DNA of 64,000 nt from Macrostomum hystrix (GCA_950097015.1 CATNEN010000038.1:13138001-13202000), one strand, 5' to 3'. Counted from the first letter of the stretch, positions 10,262 through 23,100 are shown. Notes: generated by a model from the letters alone, not told the origin. A program made the numbers and translations.

Positions 10262-13200
10262 TCAGGAGTAAGACACACAGGCGCATAGAGAAACAATTTG
10301 CTTGGCGTTAGCGATCATCTTTTCAGATTTGCGCCGGAGCGGACGGACCTGCTGATCCAGCCATTCTTCAACACCGGCGGGAAGCAGCACGGAGTCACAA
10401 GCGGCTTTGAAGGAAGCCTCACCAGCGGCCAACTCCTGCCGAAAGCGTTCAGCGTGGCAGGCAATTTTCTCTACCACGGCGGGACTACTGAGCAGGCGGC
10501 TAGTATGGCGGGCAGAGAGCCAGCCTTGCACCCAGTCGGAGTTAAGGAAAGCGGCAAACTCGGTGCGCAAGGCTTGAAGCCGGTGAACACACTGGTAGAC
10601 TCGCCAGCCGGGGAAGGACAAGTCGCCTGCTGGTAGAGAGTTCCTGAAACACGAGCGATGCTCAATGTTGCAGAATTGTATTAGAACTAATATGAGAAAC
10701 TGCAGAAAATAGACGTGTGCTCACTGAACAAATGGATTCCAAGGCAGCAGGTCCAGAAAGCCCATTTGCTTGGACAAGGCCGCGTGAATCTCCTCAGTGA
10801 AGCCGAATTCTCGCACCGTGACAAGACAGGTCAGCAATATCGGCACCGATACTGGTAAAAGTTCACACAAGCTAGCCATGTGATCGAACCTCTGCCAGCC
10901 CGTGAGCACAAAACCCGCCAATTGCTGGCAGTCGAGGTTGCCCTGCTGATAATCACGCATCACCCGCAGCCAGGCCTGTGTGTTTTCTGAGTGGTGGTAC
11001 AGCGGCGTTACCTGGCAAAATAGAGTATGGTTTGATCCGATGGCATAGTTCTTTATTCACATTTTGTTGAGCAATTTTACGGTCACTCAAATTTCTGGAA
11101 ACAGTTACCTCTAGATCGTGAATATACGAGTAGCAGAGCAGGCGGTACGTTCCTGTGAACTAAACAAGACTATTAAATTAAACATCCGATAATCCGAATA
11201 TGATCATTTCTACCTGGCAATTAGCAGCCACAGAGCCTCGGAACGAGCCTGCAAACCAGACCTGATCAGGTGGAAAGACGCTCGCCAGCTTGGAAAAGTA
11301 GTCAGGCTTAAGTTGAAACTGACTTGCATAGTGCCACACCATTGGCTGAGCCAGGCTGGGTAGCTTGCTGGCCCTGATCAGCTCCGGTTCAACTTGGCGC
11401 AGCATATCATCCCAAAGAATAGGCTTTAGCGCGTGCTTAGAAATCACGTGACTGGCCACACGAGTTACGTGACTGAGAAAGAGCTGCTGCTCGGATTGGC
11501 CGCTTGCGCGGCAGTTAGGGCAGCTCCGTAGAAAATAAACTTCATCGGCGCCAATGTGAATATGGCGCATCTTCGGATTGTCCGAGCCAAGGCAGTTTCT
11601 ATGCAGGGCGATGACTTCGTCGAGCATTGATAGAATGAGTTCCACTGCGTCTGCAAAACAAAAAGCATATTTCACATTTCGAACTGTATCCTTAATTATT
11701 AAGGAGTGGGCATAGATTCATTAAAAGCAATGAATATAATGATGTTGATGCACATACCTTCCAACATCGGACACAAGTTGTTGGGATACTGGGCGCATTC
11801 ACGTAAATGAAAGAATTTCTCGTGTTTCAAGACGTACTAAAAGTGAGCAAAGAGATCGGTGAGAGTATCATCTAAGCATGATTAATTACTACAATGCAAA
11901 AAACTCACCTCTAGATGCCCAAAGCACTGAACAAGCGGGATAACAGCGAGGTCCAACTCCTTGCAGAGCTGCAGCAGACTGCGAATTTCTGTTTCACTGG
12001 GCCGGAATGCAATATTAATTATTAGTAATTATACTTCAGCGCACAACACATACGAAAGATACTTGAAATATTAATTGGATAAATGAATACCTGTAGTGTG
12101 CCGATTTATTTACTAGGACAGCCAGGCCGTCTCGGAATGGAAAGGTGTCCTCGTATTCAATCAGAAGACCGGTGCATCCACAAGACTTAAGCAGTGGCAG
12201 CAGCTGTTTTAATGATTAAAGGTGATTGTATCAAGTTTAGACATTGGATCAAACTACAAAAGTGCAAAAGGCTAGGCTGTCAATGAATATAAAAATAAAG
12301 TTTGCGATCTCCATTTACGTGAACTTTACCTCTTGCAAGTACTGAATTGTTGGCGGTGCGCCTTTTAAGTCAAGATGAACCAGTCTGAAATGAGAAAATA
12401 GATTTTGAAAATCACTAACAAGTATACCTTTTTGCAATCAATTTCGTCGTTTTTGCGTTCAATTTCGGCGCGAGCGCTAGTGTGCAGTCTAAACAACTGA
12501 GCCATAGACACTGGGCAACTTTTGCGTTCAAATTCGGCCGTTTTGCGTCCTATTTCGGCAGCTTACGGCATCAGACATTCTCCATTTTAAATTACAGAAA
12601 CTAGCCTCGCCGCCACAAAATAACCATGGATACGCATGAACAATAAAGGACAATACAAATAAGAAACAACTTATACTTGAACAGTGTAGGAGACAATAAA
12701 GGACAATACAAATAAGAAACAACTAGACTTGAACAGTCAATTAGAAACAGATTTTAGTCCACAGAGTCTACAGAGTTTCGTTGGGTCGCATCACTTAAGC
12801 CAAAATATCCTCGGCATCCAGGCAACGCTGCACGTACGTCTGGCCGTGGTTCACCCATTGCAGACACTTGAACGGTGTAATGTCCTGCGCTGCAATGCGC
12901 ACCAAGCGCTGCAGCAGCCGGAGTCGATGTTGCTGCAGTGAGATGCCCGCTGCTTGTGCAGCGGTCTGATCGCCGGCCTCCCGCTGCACCGCAGGCGACG
13001 AGAGAGCGCGCTTCGGCGCTGCCTTCAGGCACGAGCCTGCCTGTTCAGCGGCATTCAGGAATGATGAATACGGGGGCAGAAACCGGCACTCATGACCTTC
13101 ACCCAATCCTGGCACGTTCAGGTGCACACGAGTGCCATCAACCATGAGTACGAATTCCTCCTCCTCTAACAGGACGTCCAACTCGGTTAGAAAGTCTGCG

Positions 13201-14336
13201 AAATGGGCGTTGGTGAAGCCTCCCTGTATAGTGGTCAGGTGAATCAGGCCGTACGAGATGACCAGGCAGATGGTTAGGTTCTGCCCTCGCTGGCCATTCA
13301 AAACCGAGACGGCACGCTGGCCTCGTGGAGCCCAGCCCTGACTGCGGAGTGTCCACAGATTGACACCGAACTCGTCAAGCCAGATCGTGTGGCGATGGAC
13401 GCCTTCGGCCAGCATCCACTCAGCATGCATGTGGTGGGCCTCCTTGGTCACGGGGAGTGTTCCAATCCACTGGATTCCCTCTCATGAGCTTAAGAGTGAT
13501 GAGTCTTCCATCCAGTGCGCGGCTGATGGCAGACAGTGACACATTCACTAGATTGGGGAATCCCTGCAGGATGTGGTTCCTCATCTGCGCCAGTGTTGCG
13601 CCAGGTTGGGTCTCCAGGAATTCGGTGATCGCATTCACCATCTCATCTGTCAAGCGACACCTCTATGCTCCGCCTTTTGGAAGAGGGTCCGCTCTGAGCG
13701 TAGGCTTTGCCTAGGCTTTGGCGCGCAAAGCCCAGCACACGAGCGAGCGCTTGCCAGTCTGCATTGAAGTCGTAAGCTGCGATCAGTCTGCATTGAAGTC
13801 GTAATCTGCGATCAGTCTTTGTCGATCAACTGTCGTGACGCGCGTGTATTGTCCTCTTGGAGGCATTCTAGCCGGGAGCAGAAAGTAAAAACACCGAAAC
13901 AGACTTGCGGAGACAACAATAGGCCTGCTTTCGGAGACAAATTTTTCATCCCACCCTCACTGAACGCGATCGAGTGAGAAAGTGTCTATGGCAAAAACAT
14001 TCGAACTGTGCCCACAGTGCCCCATATGATTGCGCTGCCGAAATAGGACGCAAACAGGCCGAATTTGAACGCAAAAGTTGCCCAGTGTCTATGGCTCAGT
14101 TGTTTGGACTGCACACTAGCGCTCGCGCCGAAATTGAACGCAAAAGTTGCCCAGTGTCTATGACTCAGTTGTTTGGACTGCACACTAGCGCTCGCGCCGA
14201 AATTGAACGCAAAAGTTGCCCAGTGTCTATGGCTCAGTTGTTTGGACTGCACACTAGCGCTCGCGCCGAAATTGAACGCAAAAGGTATAAAATAATTTTA
14301 CACACATACAACTTACCGATGCTCCAGATTGGCCAT
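10262..14336 (-). CDS. HEXD: hexosaminidase D (glycoside hydrolase family 20), 9 exons
   Basis: The family removes terminal N-acetylgalactosamine or N-acetylglucosamine; vertebrate HEXD is nucleo-cytoplasmic and has no signal peptide, and none is seen here. Proposed exons are 14336-14317, 12384-12330, 12203-12091, 11996-11909, 11836-11758, 11650-11214, 11159-11109, 11011-10725 and 10643-10262. They sum to 1512 nt, 503 aa, in phase throughout with GT-AG borders. Visible family blocks are LVHLDLKGAPP at the N-terminus, GLLIEYEDTFPF, VIPLVQCFGHLE, the GH20 catalytic pair HIGADEVYFL (Asp154-Glu155), KPILWDDMLR, VWFAGSFRG, GFVLTGWQRFDH and a C-terminal GVEEWLDQQVRP. The order and spacing match human HEXD. 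Exon 1 codes for only seven residues. Intron 1 is almost entirely a transposon; the other introns are 54-126 bp. Exon 7 (51 nt, FTGTYRLLCYSYIHDLE) is the least certain, although its borders and phase fit. Confidence 0.9.
12795..13653 (-). pseudogene. IS630-type DDE transposase, interrupted by a frameshift
   Basis: The first part (13653 to about 13450) holds the second DNA-binding helix region (LVNVSLSAISRALDG…GNPVDWNT). The second part, in another frame (about 13451-12795), holds the catalytic core: IWLDEFGVNLWT (first Asp), VLMVDGTRVH (second Asp) and LPPYSSFLNAAEQ (Glu position), followed by a long C-terminal tail ending DAEDILA. The order is that of the DDE_3 fold used by IS630-like transposases. 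A shift of one base near 13450 separates the two parts. The first DNA-binding helices upstream of 13653 are not clear. Third-motif sequence NAAEQ replaces the usual NPIE. Confidence 0.75.
14078..14284. repeat. three tandem copies of a 69-bp block in the transposon end
   Basis: The unit starts TTGCCCAGTGTCTATGGCTC and ends GAACGCAAAAG. The three copies are almost identical (GGCTC becomes GACTC in the middle copy). The left end of the transposon has a single copy in inverted orientation. Because 69 is divisible by three, artificial open frames run through the array on both strands. Confidence 0.9.
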
Positions 14337-17152
14337 TTAGAGAGCACGATATCAAAATCTGAAATGTATTCACCAATATTTCATCTAATCAGATATTTTA
14401 AAAAGCAAAGCTTCTTTTGATGTATAATCTAGTCTTTATGTAATAAGTTTAAATCTCTTAATGTAACAAGTTAGAGAGAGAGAGACACTAGCCAGCTTGG
14501 AGAAATAGTCAAGCTAATGCTGAAACTCTGTGGTACATACGCTCTGCTATGCATGATAATGATGCTAATCAAGAACTTATCACTTATTTACTTAAAACCG
14601 CAAACTAACGTACAACTAAAAGCTGTTATTTATAAATACTGCAAGTTAATCCACTACGAGTTCAAATACTGCCAAGTGTTAAATTTGAAGGGAAATCTCA
14701 AATACTAATACGCTCAGAAGAGGCTATCATAAAATCATATTGTTCTATAAGATGGCATAAACTAGCTAAGAGACTTAACTAAGAGACAAAATTTGACATT
14801 ACGAGTTTACAAAAATTAGCAAAAAAAAAGACAGGGGTTAAAAAGTAAATTCTGTAGACTAAATTATTTTATTTTTCAAGATCGAGACAAAAAATGAAGT
14901 CAACTGTCATACACAGGTCAAAAAAACATTGGAAATACAATTCTGCACTGATTTAAGCGATACTGTTTATGTCTGCGTCGCAAAAGCACTAAATCTCAGT
15001 TGGGAGAACATACAATTACCCAAAAGGAAAGCCTTCTCATGAAATAACAAAGTACGCTCGTACGAGCGTACGAGCTATTTTGTGCAATTTGTCAGGTGTT
15101 CGAACAGCATAACTCAACACCGAAAATTAATTAAGGTAAAATCTGCCTTTAGAAGTGCAGAATCTAATACAAAAGTAAACAAAGCACCACATTAATGATC
15201 TAAGTTAACAGTAGCAGAAGGTAACAAAGCAGAAGTTTTGCATGTTGGCGGGTTCAAAGCATGAATCTTTGTAAACGATTCATTGTAAGTGTAAGTACAT
15301 TGTTGAATAAAAAGCAACGTGAAATCACATGTAAAGTGAACTTGTTCACGATAATGCATATTTATGTAGGTAAAAGTGCCTCCAATTCTTGTTAGCCGTT
15401 AAGCACGTAACTACGAGTACCTGACCCCAGATATATAGAACCTATAGACACTAGTATATTCCCGATGCAGAATAAGTTAAATTTTTCTAACAAACAACAT
15501 TTGTACACAATAAAGTGTACTTTATTGGACAATAAATACCTTTTAACTAATTAGCGGTCATACATTTAACGAGGTTCCGCAGATTCGAGAATACTGGAAC
15601 TCCGGAGAAGTGACTCTAGAGATGTTGATCTAAACTTGTAAACTTGGATTCAGTGGAAAACTTCAGGTAAAAGCACAAACACTGCGCATCACGAAATAAC
15701 AAGTGGGGTCATTACAGAAACTGATTACATGTATAGTCAAGGAAAAATACTATTTCGGCCCAGCCACAGTATTATAGTAAACTAATATACGCTCGTAGGT
15801 AATAAGCAGCAAAGTGATTGCAAAATGTTAGTATTAGATTTATTGCCCGGATTAGACGAAAGTAATTAGACAATGAATTTTTCACTATTGCCATGAAGAT
15901 AGGAGACTACAAACAGGCAGACATGTCAAATGGAGCTTAATGTCAAAATAATTATAGCGTGATCTTTTCAGACAAAGTAGTCATTGTACATTTAGCTCAA
16001 TTTTCAAGCTAAAAAACAACTCAAAACACTTGACGGACAGACTGGAAAAAAACCAAGACTATGCAAAAACAGCGAAACAAAAATATTGTAAAACATAGAA
16101 GTGACTTAAAATAGAACTCACAAAACGGAGTTTGGAATAGGTGCGTACGCCTGAAATCTAAACAGGAATCATAAAGAAAGATGAAAAATCCATTCGCCTG
16201 GAAATAAATCACAACACAAATCAATTTGACATTCTATAATACGACAAAAACCATTTAATCAAATTAATTCCTTTTTTTCCACAGCCATTCGACTAAATAT
16301 AATGCAAAATATGGTATAGTTAATTTCATACTACTATTCTGGCAGCATCACAGACTATACAAGAGAACATATTGGTCAGTATGCCTACATATGGCTGCTT
16401 TGAGAAATTTGACCCAGACTTGCATATTGATTTTTCCGTCATCTTGGACGTGTTAGTTCTAATAATTGTTTTTTACTGCAAATAAACATTCTCGTAATGG
16501 ATCTGCTAATTGGCAGTCAAAGGTTATCACATTATTACAAGCAACGCAACATATATATATTTCAAATGACCTGTAAGACATGCATTTTACGAGCTACAAT
16601 TCGAGTTTAATAGCCTAGTAAAGGACCTCTAAAATATGTTTTTAAGTGAAATATATTAGATAATGACAAAAATACTAATGTAAGAGATTAACGTTTTACA
16701 ACTAAGCGATCTGTTTCAGCCTGCCTCTCAGGATTTAAGCCCGGAAACCCGTTCAAAACTTGGCGCATTTAACAAAAGCGAGTGTCGTGTATCCGTTGCC
16801 AGTGTCGGTGAGAGTGAAGAACTTCAGAGCAGTTAACAACCAAAAAAATTAATGCGTGTTGCACAAACAGATAACATGAGTCTAAAAAACACTCGTTCGG
16901 CTTGCAAAAGGGACCCTAACACTGAACATACTAACTTAAACGAAAATGTTTACAGTTAGAAAAAACGAAGATCAGCACTAAGATCTAGATCCATTTTACA
17001 GCACTAGTGAAAACCGGTGAACAAACACGGTGAACAAAAAACAGTGTGTCAACGAAATCAAACAAATCCATCCGTGTCTCAGCATATAGAGAAAATAAAA
17101 AACACCAATACTCGTATGCAAAAGCCAACTCAATCCAAGTACCAAGCAGCCA
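14337..17152. other. 2.8-kb intergenic region between HEXD and the transporter gene
   Basis: AT-rich and without a recognised gene or transposon. Small items are a GA run at 14472-14485 and a self-complementary GCTCGTACGAGCGTACGAGC at 15056-15075. The left part should hold the HEXD promoter and the right part the 3' untranslated region of the transporter, but neither is marked by a motif I can defend. Confidence 0.4.
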
Positions 17153-20100
17153 CTAGTCAGCATGCAACTCTGGAAGAGTTTGCTGTCGCTGCTGTTGGTT
17201 GAGACTGCGCAGCAGCGGGTCACAGCTGGCATCTTCGTCCTCTGAATTGCTAGACGTCAGTGGCAGCTGCTGTTGCTGCCCACTAGCTTTATTGAGCTCA
17301 CTATGATGCATCCCGTAGCCGAAGTAGATTATGAAACCTTAAAAACGGAAAATGCAACAAATCAGTAGACATTGTTCGTTCTTGTAAAACCCAGTGTTTA
17401 ATGCGATCGAATCATACGTTATTAAAACCAAACTCCGGGCAAATCAACTGGGTTCGTTTAATAATAATTAAAGCCTCCTGAAAGAAATATAGCGTCACCG
17501 AAAAACGAGCTTAATGACCTTGGTACGAGAGTCAAACGCGGTAATTGCTCTGTCAATCACTCCAGTTTGGTTGGTTTGAAAAATGAGTAATCAGAAAGCC
17601 AGGCTAGTATTTTTGCTTTGACAACAAAGCAAAAAGTAAGTTAAAGTTAAAGTACGAGGGTGACTCGACCTCTCCTGCCGGACAGCTCACAGGTGACTCG
17701 ACCTCTCCTGCCGGACAGCTCACAGGTGACTCGACCTCTCCTGCCGGACAGCTCACAGGTGACTCCGCCTTTGGTTTTGAGAAAGCCTTGGCTACCGCAG
17801 CAGTCTCCAGCGCTAATGACTGCTCTTCAATACCGAAGCGGACACTGCGGCAATCTCGCTTCACAGAGACACCGCCCAATCGGCTGATGGCATCCATCCC
17901 AAGCAGCAAATCGAACCCAGGAAGGATGTCCATAACGATACATCGCAGCACTGGTAATTGGTGGCCTCGAACAGACAAAGTAACGTCAGCCTCCCATTCA
18001 CATTCTGCTGAGTCACCATTCATCATCGTGACCCTCTCGTGAACGGGACGTTTTTTAACTCCAGTAACTCGTGAAGAAACGATGGACCGCGAACAACCAG
18101 TATCTACTAAAGCAGTAACGACCAAACTATTAACATAAACACTTAACGATGGTAGGTGCGCCGGTGCACAAGGAAGCCCGTTGGCGCAAACATTCCGCGC
18201 TTCCATCACTCGTTTTTTTGAAAATCGGCGCGCTGTGGGCATCGAGCAGCCACATGTCCCGCTTTTCCACAAACAAAACAACCTTGATTCGCTCGGTTGC
18301 GTTCCATGCACTCTTTGCTCACATGGCCCTCCTTGCCGCACGAGTAGCACGACATCACTTTGTTGCGTGGGGCGAACTTTCCAGCGCTTCGCGCATTTCC
18401 TGCGCTCGAGACAACACAGCAGGACTCGCGACTGATCGTTAAGTTTCTAGCTTTCTCCGCTAGTTCATGGAGTTCGAGCTCTTTTAGAGAGCAGGAAGCG
18501 ATCAGCTGCTGACTGACGGTTGCTGGAAGCCCGCGGACGAATGCGCATTTGATCCATTCTTCCCCGGGGATCTCGTCCACTAGGCGTGCAAGCCTCGTGA
18601 GATCCGCGAGAAAAACGTCCACGGACTCCCCGGGGCCGAGCCTGCGTGACACGAACTCGTCGTATGATTTGTACTTGTTTGGGCAGAACGCTGAGGTAAG
18701 AGCCGCTTTCAGAGTTTTGTAGTAGGACGAGATCCCCGGGGAAGAATGGATCAAATGCGCATTCGTCCGCGGGCTTCCAGCAACCGTCAGTCAGCAGCTG
18801 ATCGCTTCCTGCTCTCTAAAAGAGCTCGAACTCCATGAACTAGCGGAGAAAGCTAGAAACTTAACGATCAGTCGCGAGTCCTGCTGTGTTGTCTCGAGCG
18901 CAGGAAATGCGCGAAGCGCTGGAAAGTTCGCCCCACGCAACAAAGTGATGTCGTGCTACTCGTGCGGCAAGGAGGGCCATGTGAGCAAAGAGTGCATGGA
19001 ACGCAACCGAGCGAATCAAGGTTGTTTTGTTTGTGGAAAAGCGGGACATGTGGCTGCTCGATGCCCGCAGCGCGCCGATTTTCAAAAAAACGAGTGATGG
19101 AAGCGCGGAATGTTTGCGCCAACGGGCTTCCTTGTGCACCGGCGCACCTACCATCGTTAAGTGTTCATGTTAATAGTTTGGTCGTTACTGCTTTAGTAGA
19201 TACTGGTTGTTCGCGGTCCATCGTTTCTTCACGAGTTACTGGAGTTAAAAAACGTCCCGTTCACGAGAGGGTCACGATGATGAATGGTGACTCAGCAGAA
19301 TGTGAATGGGAGGCTGACGTTACTTTGTCTGTTCGAGGCCACCAATTACCAGTGCTGCGATGTATCGTTATGGACATCCTTCCTGGGTTCGATTTGCTGC
19401 TTGGGATGGATGCTATCAGCCGATTGGGCGGTGTCTCTGTGAAGCGAGATTGCCGCAGTGTCCGCTTCGGTATTGAAGAGCAGTCATTAGCGCTGGAGAC
19501 TGCTGCGGTAGCCAAGGCTTTCTCAAAACCAAAGGCGGAGTCACCTGTGAGCTGTCCGGCAGGAGAGGTCGAGTCACCTGTGAGCTGTCCGGCAGGAGAG
19601 GTCGAGTCACCTGTGAGCTGTCCGGCAGGAGAGGTCGAGTCACCTGTGAGCTGTCCGGCAGGAGAGGTCGAGTCACCTGTGAGCTGTCCGGCAGAAGAGG
19701 TCGAGTCACCTGTGAGCTGTCCGACAGGAGAGGTCGAGTCACCTGTGAGCTGTCCGGCAGGAGAGGTCGAGTCACCTGTGAGCTGTCCGGCAGGAGAGGT
19801 CGAGTCACCTGTGAGCTGTCCGGCAAGAGGAGCGAGGCTTGCGAAAAATACTTTAACCGAGGCGTGCCTGGTGCTTGAGGAAAAAGACTTCTCTGCTAAG
19901 TTTATCGATGGAGAGTGGACAGTGGCATGGAAGTGGCTGGATGAGGACCCACTACTGTCAAATACGATAGCTCAATACCGAGTCCCACCAGAGGCGGTAG
20001 GCGAGTATGAGTCAGAGATAAAAGACTGGATTCAGCGAGGTTGGCTGCTACCGTTCGAAGGTGACAGTGACGGCGTCATCCCTCTGATGGCAGTGGTGCA

Positions 20101-23100
20101 GACCAACAAAGCAAAGGTGCGGCCTGTACTCGACTATCGCGAGTTGAACCAGTACGTGTCAAGCCACACCGCCGAAAGCGTCGTGTGCGGCGCCAAGCTC
20201 CGGGCCTGGCGGCGGCTCGGTGAGAATGCGAGTATCATCGACCTGCGGAAGGCCTACCTACAACTGCGATTGGACCCCAGTCTCTGGCGCTACCAAGTAG
20301 TGAGGTTCAAAGGCCGCCGTTACTGTCTCACCCGGTTAGGATTCGGACTCAACGTGGCGCCAAAAATTATGACGGCGGTTGTGAACAAAGTCCTGTCGAT
20401 GGAAGACGACGTGCGTGAGGCCACGGACTCTTACATTGACGACATTATTGTGAACAATAGCAAGATTCCGAATGAACGCGTAACTGGGTTGCTTGCCCGG
20501 TTCGGGCTAGAAGCCAAGCCTCCTGAGAGCCTCATTGGGGGCCGCGTGCTCGGCCTCCGCGTCTACCGTCGAGAGGATGGGGTCATTTGCTGGAAACGAG
20601 ACAATGTCCTCTCTCAGTTGAAAGGTCCAGCAACACGACGGCAACTATTCTCCTGGTGCGGCCAGCTAGTAGGCCATTTCCCCGTCGCCGCATGGCTGCG
20701 TGTCGCATGCAGCTACTTGAAGCGGGTCACCAGCACAATCGCGTGGGACGCTATCGTCAGCGAGTCTGCCATGCGGATCGCCCAAGAAATCAGCGAAATG
20801 GTCCAGGAACGAGATCCTGTCGCTGGGGTGTGGACCGTTGACGAGACTTCGCGCTGTCGCGTCTGGTGCGACGCCAGCAGCATCGCCATTGGAGCCGTCA
20901 TCGAAATTGGTGGCGTAATCGTGGAGGACGCCTCGTGGTTGCGAAAACAAGACGACGCTGCGCACATCAATCTTGCCGAACTTGAGACGGTCCTCAAGGG
21001 TATCAACCTTGCCCTCGCTTGGGGTACGAGGAAAGTTGAAGTGTTGACTGATTCTGCAACCGTGCACGGCTGGCTCCAGTCTTTGATTGTCGGCGATAAG
21101 CCCGTGCGAGTCAAAGGTCTCGGTGAAGCTCTGGTTCGGAAACGGCTATCATTAATCCGAGACACGGCGTCGGAGTGCGAGCTCGAGCTACTGACATCGC
21201 TGGTGCCATCTTCAGCAAACAAGGCAGACGCACTGACGCGAGTACCGCAACAGTGGCTGCGCCAGCGGCCCTTCTGTGCAGTGGCGCTGCGCCCCGTTGA
21301 CATGGATCTCCGTGCGTGCCACGAGAAGCACCACTTCAGGGTGGACAGGAAGCTCTACCTGGCCAAACTGTGCTTCCCTGAACGTGAGGTACTGCGTGAA
21401 GAGGGTGAGCGCATCGTTGCAAACTGCATCCGATGCAAGTCCGTAGACCCTGCGCCGATGGTTTGGGACCATGGCAGACTCGAGGTGGATGCAAACTGGT
21501 GGCGCTTGGCCTGCGACGTGACCCACTTTAAGGACGACCGCTATCTGTCCATTGTTGACTGCGGGCCGAGCAGATTCTCGCTGTGGCGAAAACTCACCGA
21601 CGAGCGGACAGCGTCAATTACCGGGATACTCGTGCAGGTGTTCCGAGAGCGGGGCCCTCCCTGGCAGCTGCTTCTCGACAATTCACCGACCTTCCGCTCC
21701 GCTGAGGTCCGTGCGTTTTGTGAGGCTTGGGGAGTGCAGCTCCTCTTCCGTTGCGCTCAACGGCCGTCAGGCAACGGAATAGTCGAGCGCAATCATCGGA
21801 CGATTAAGCGGATGGCAGCCAGAACCGGAAAGGACGTACTGGAAATGGTGTTCTGGTACAACATGGCTCCAAAGGATGGCACTCGCAAGGACAGCGTGCC
21901 CAGCAGAATGGTCAGCACCTATGACTGGAAGCCGCCAACTGTGTCTCTCCCTGAGGCCTTGGAGACCTTGGAGGCAAACCCCACCCTGCCAGTGGGAACA
22001 GAAGTGTTTGTTAAACCGCCGGCCGTCAGATGCACCGACGAGTGGCCTAGGGGACGCGTGACGGGCCAGGGACAAGGGTCTACGGTGGAGGTCGATGGCC
22101 TTCCCCGTCACGTAGCTGACGTCCGCCCGGCACCAGACACGCAACCGCAGCCTCCTGGGGTGGAGCGAGCTGTCGAGCGGGATGCCGAACCACGACGGTC
22201 TAATAGGGTGAAGTCGGCGCCGGTCCGTTACGAACCTTGATCTCTTGTGATCCGGAGATCAGGGGGTGATGTGTTGTACTTTTATGTGTTGTACTTTCAT
22301 TATATAGAAACTAGTATTTGACCGTTGCAGCTAAATATCCCATAGACAATTCGTTCTACCTGTTTGTTTGCGAGGACCGCGTTAAGAGTGTTTGCGGCTC
22401 TAGCTTTCGTGCTAACCCCGGGCTTTGCTATCTACACAAATACATTAGACCACAGGTTGCACTCGTAACAGGTAGTACTATTTGTTAACCTTAGTTATTT
22501 GTTTGTTAGTTATTTGTTAGCAGAGGTTGTAGTCTAGTTTTTGGGGCGTCGGACTCACAAATTGAAGGTCGGGGTTCGATTCCCGACTCCACTGGAACAA
22601 TTTGTGTCCTTTAGCAAGACACTTAACTCTGCATTGCTTAAGTTCACCCAGCTGTTAAATGGGTACCAGCATCAGCTGGGATAATTGAAGGGGTGTGGCG
22701 TCCCCCCCAGCCCATGGACTGAACAGCTGTACGCAGCCTTCAGATGCGCCGCGCAATAGCTGCGGCTGTGCTGTCGGCTGCACATCTGGCCCAATTGGGG
22801 CAGGTGTAATCAATTATTATTATTTGTTAAAGAGAGTCAAGAGCTCACCAACAGCCAACCAAACGGCAAATCGAATCCAAGTGATGCGAGACAGCCGCAC
22901 CATGAGAAAGATATTGACGGCCACGGTAGCCGTTGGTAGCAGCGGCACGAGTGGCACGTGAAAGTGCAATCGACGGGTAATTACACTTTCTTGGGGTTGC
23001 AGGAAAATGACACACAAGCAGACTAGCCAACCAAGAGCCATGATTCCTGACGCTGCGTAGAGAAACTGCGCTGCACCAGGCCCGATGGTATCGGACTCTG

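Larger units (their letters stand above)
12427..14285 (-). mobile_element. IS630/Tc1-type DNA transposon filling HEXD intron 1
   Basis: The element starts CCTTTTTGC and ends GCAAAAGG and is flanked by TA on both sides. The inverted repeats are about 115-135 bp, containing TTTTGCGTTCAATTTCGGCG, GCGCTAGTGTGCAGTC and ACTGAGCCATAGACACTGGG. The right end carries this block three times in tandem (69-bp unit). Inside is a frameshifted DDE transposase on the minus strand. A 55-bp direct duplication (about 12640-12735) lies between the transposase stop and the left repeat. The ends sit 42 bp from the splice acceptor of exon 2 and 31 bp from the donor of exon 1. Confidence 0.85.
17658..22470 (+). mobile_element. 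head-to-head (fold-back) LTR retrotransposon in transporter intron 3
   Basis: A 5'-truncated copy on the plus strand (18725-22470: gag C-terminus, pol, 3' LTR) is preceded by an inverted partial copy (18724-17658) of the same family. The arms are the reverse complement of each other (17658-18578 against 18725 to about 19650), with a few differences, around a 146-bp single-copy loop of gag sequence (18579-18724). It lies antisense to the host transporter gene. No 5' LTR is present on either side, so this copy is probably immobile even though its pol frame is intact. Confidence 0.85.
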
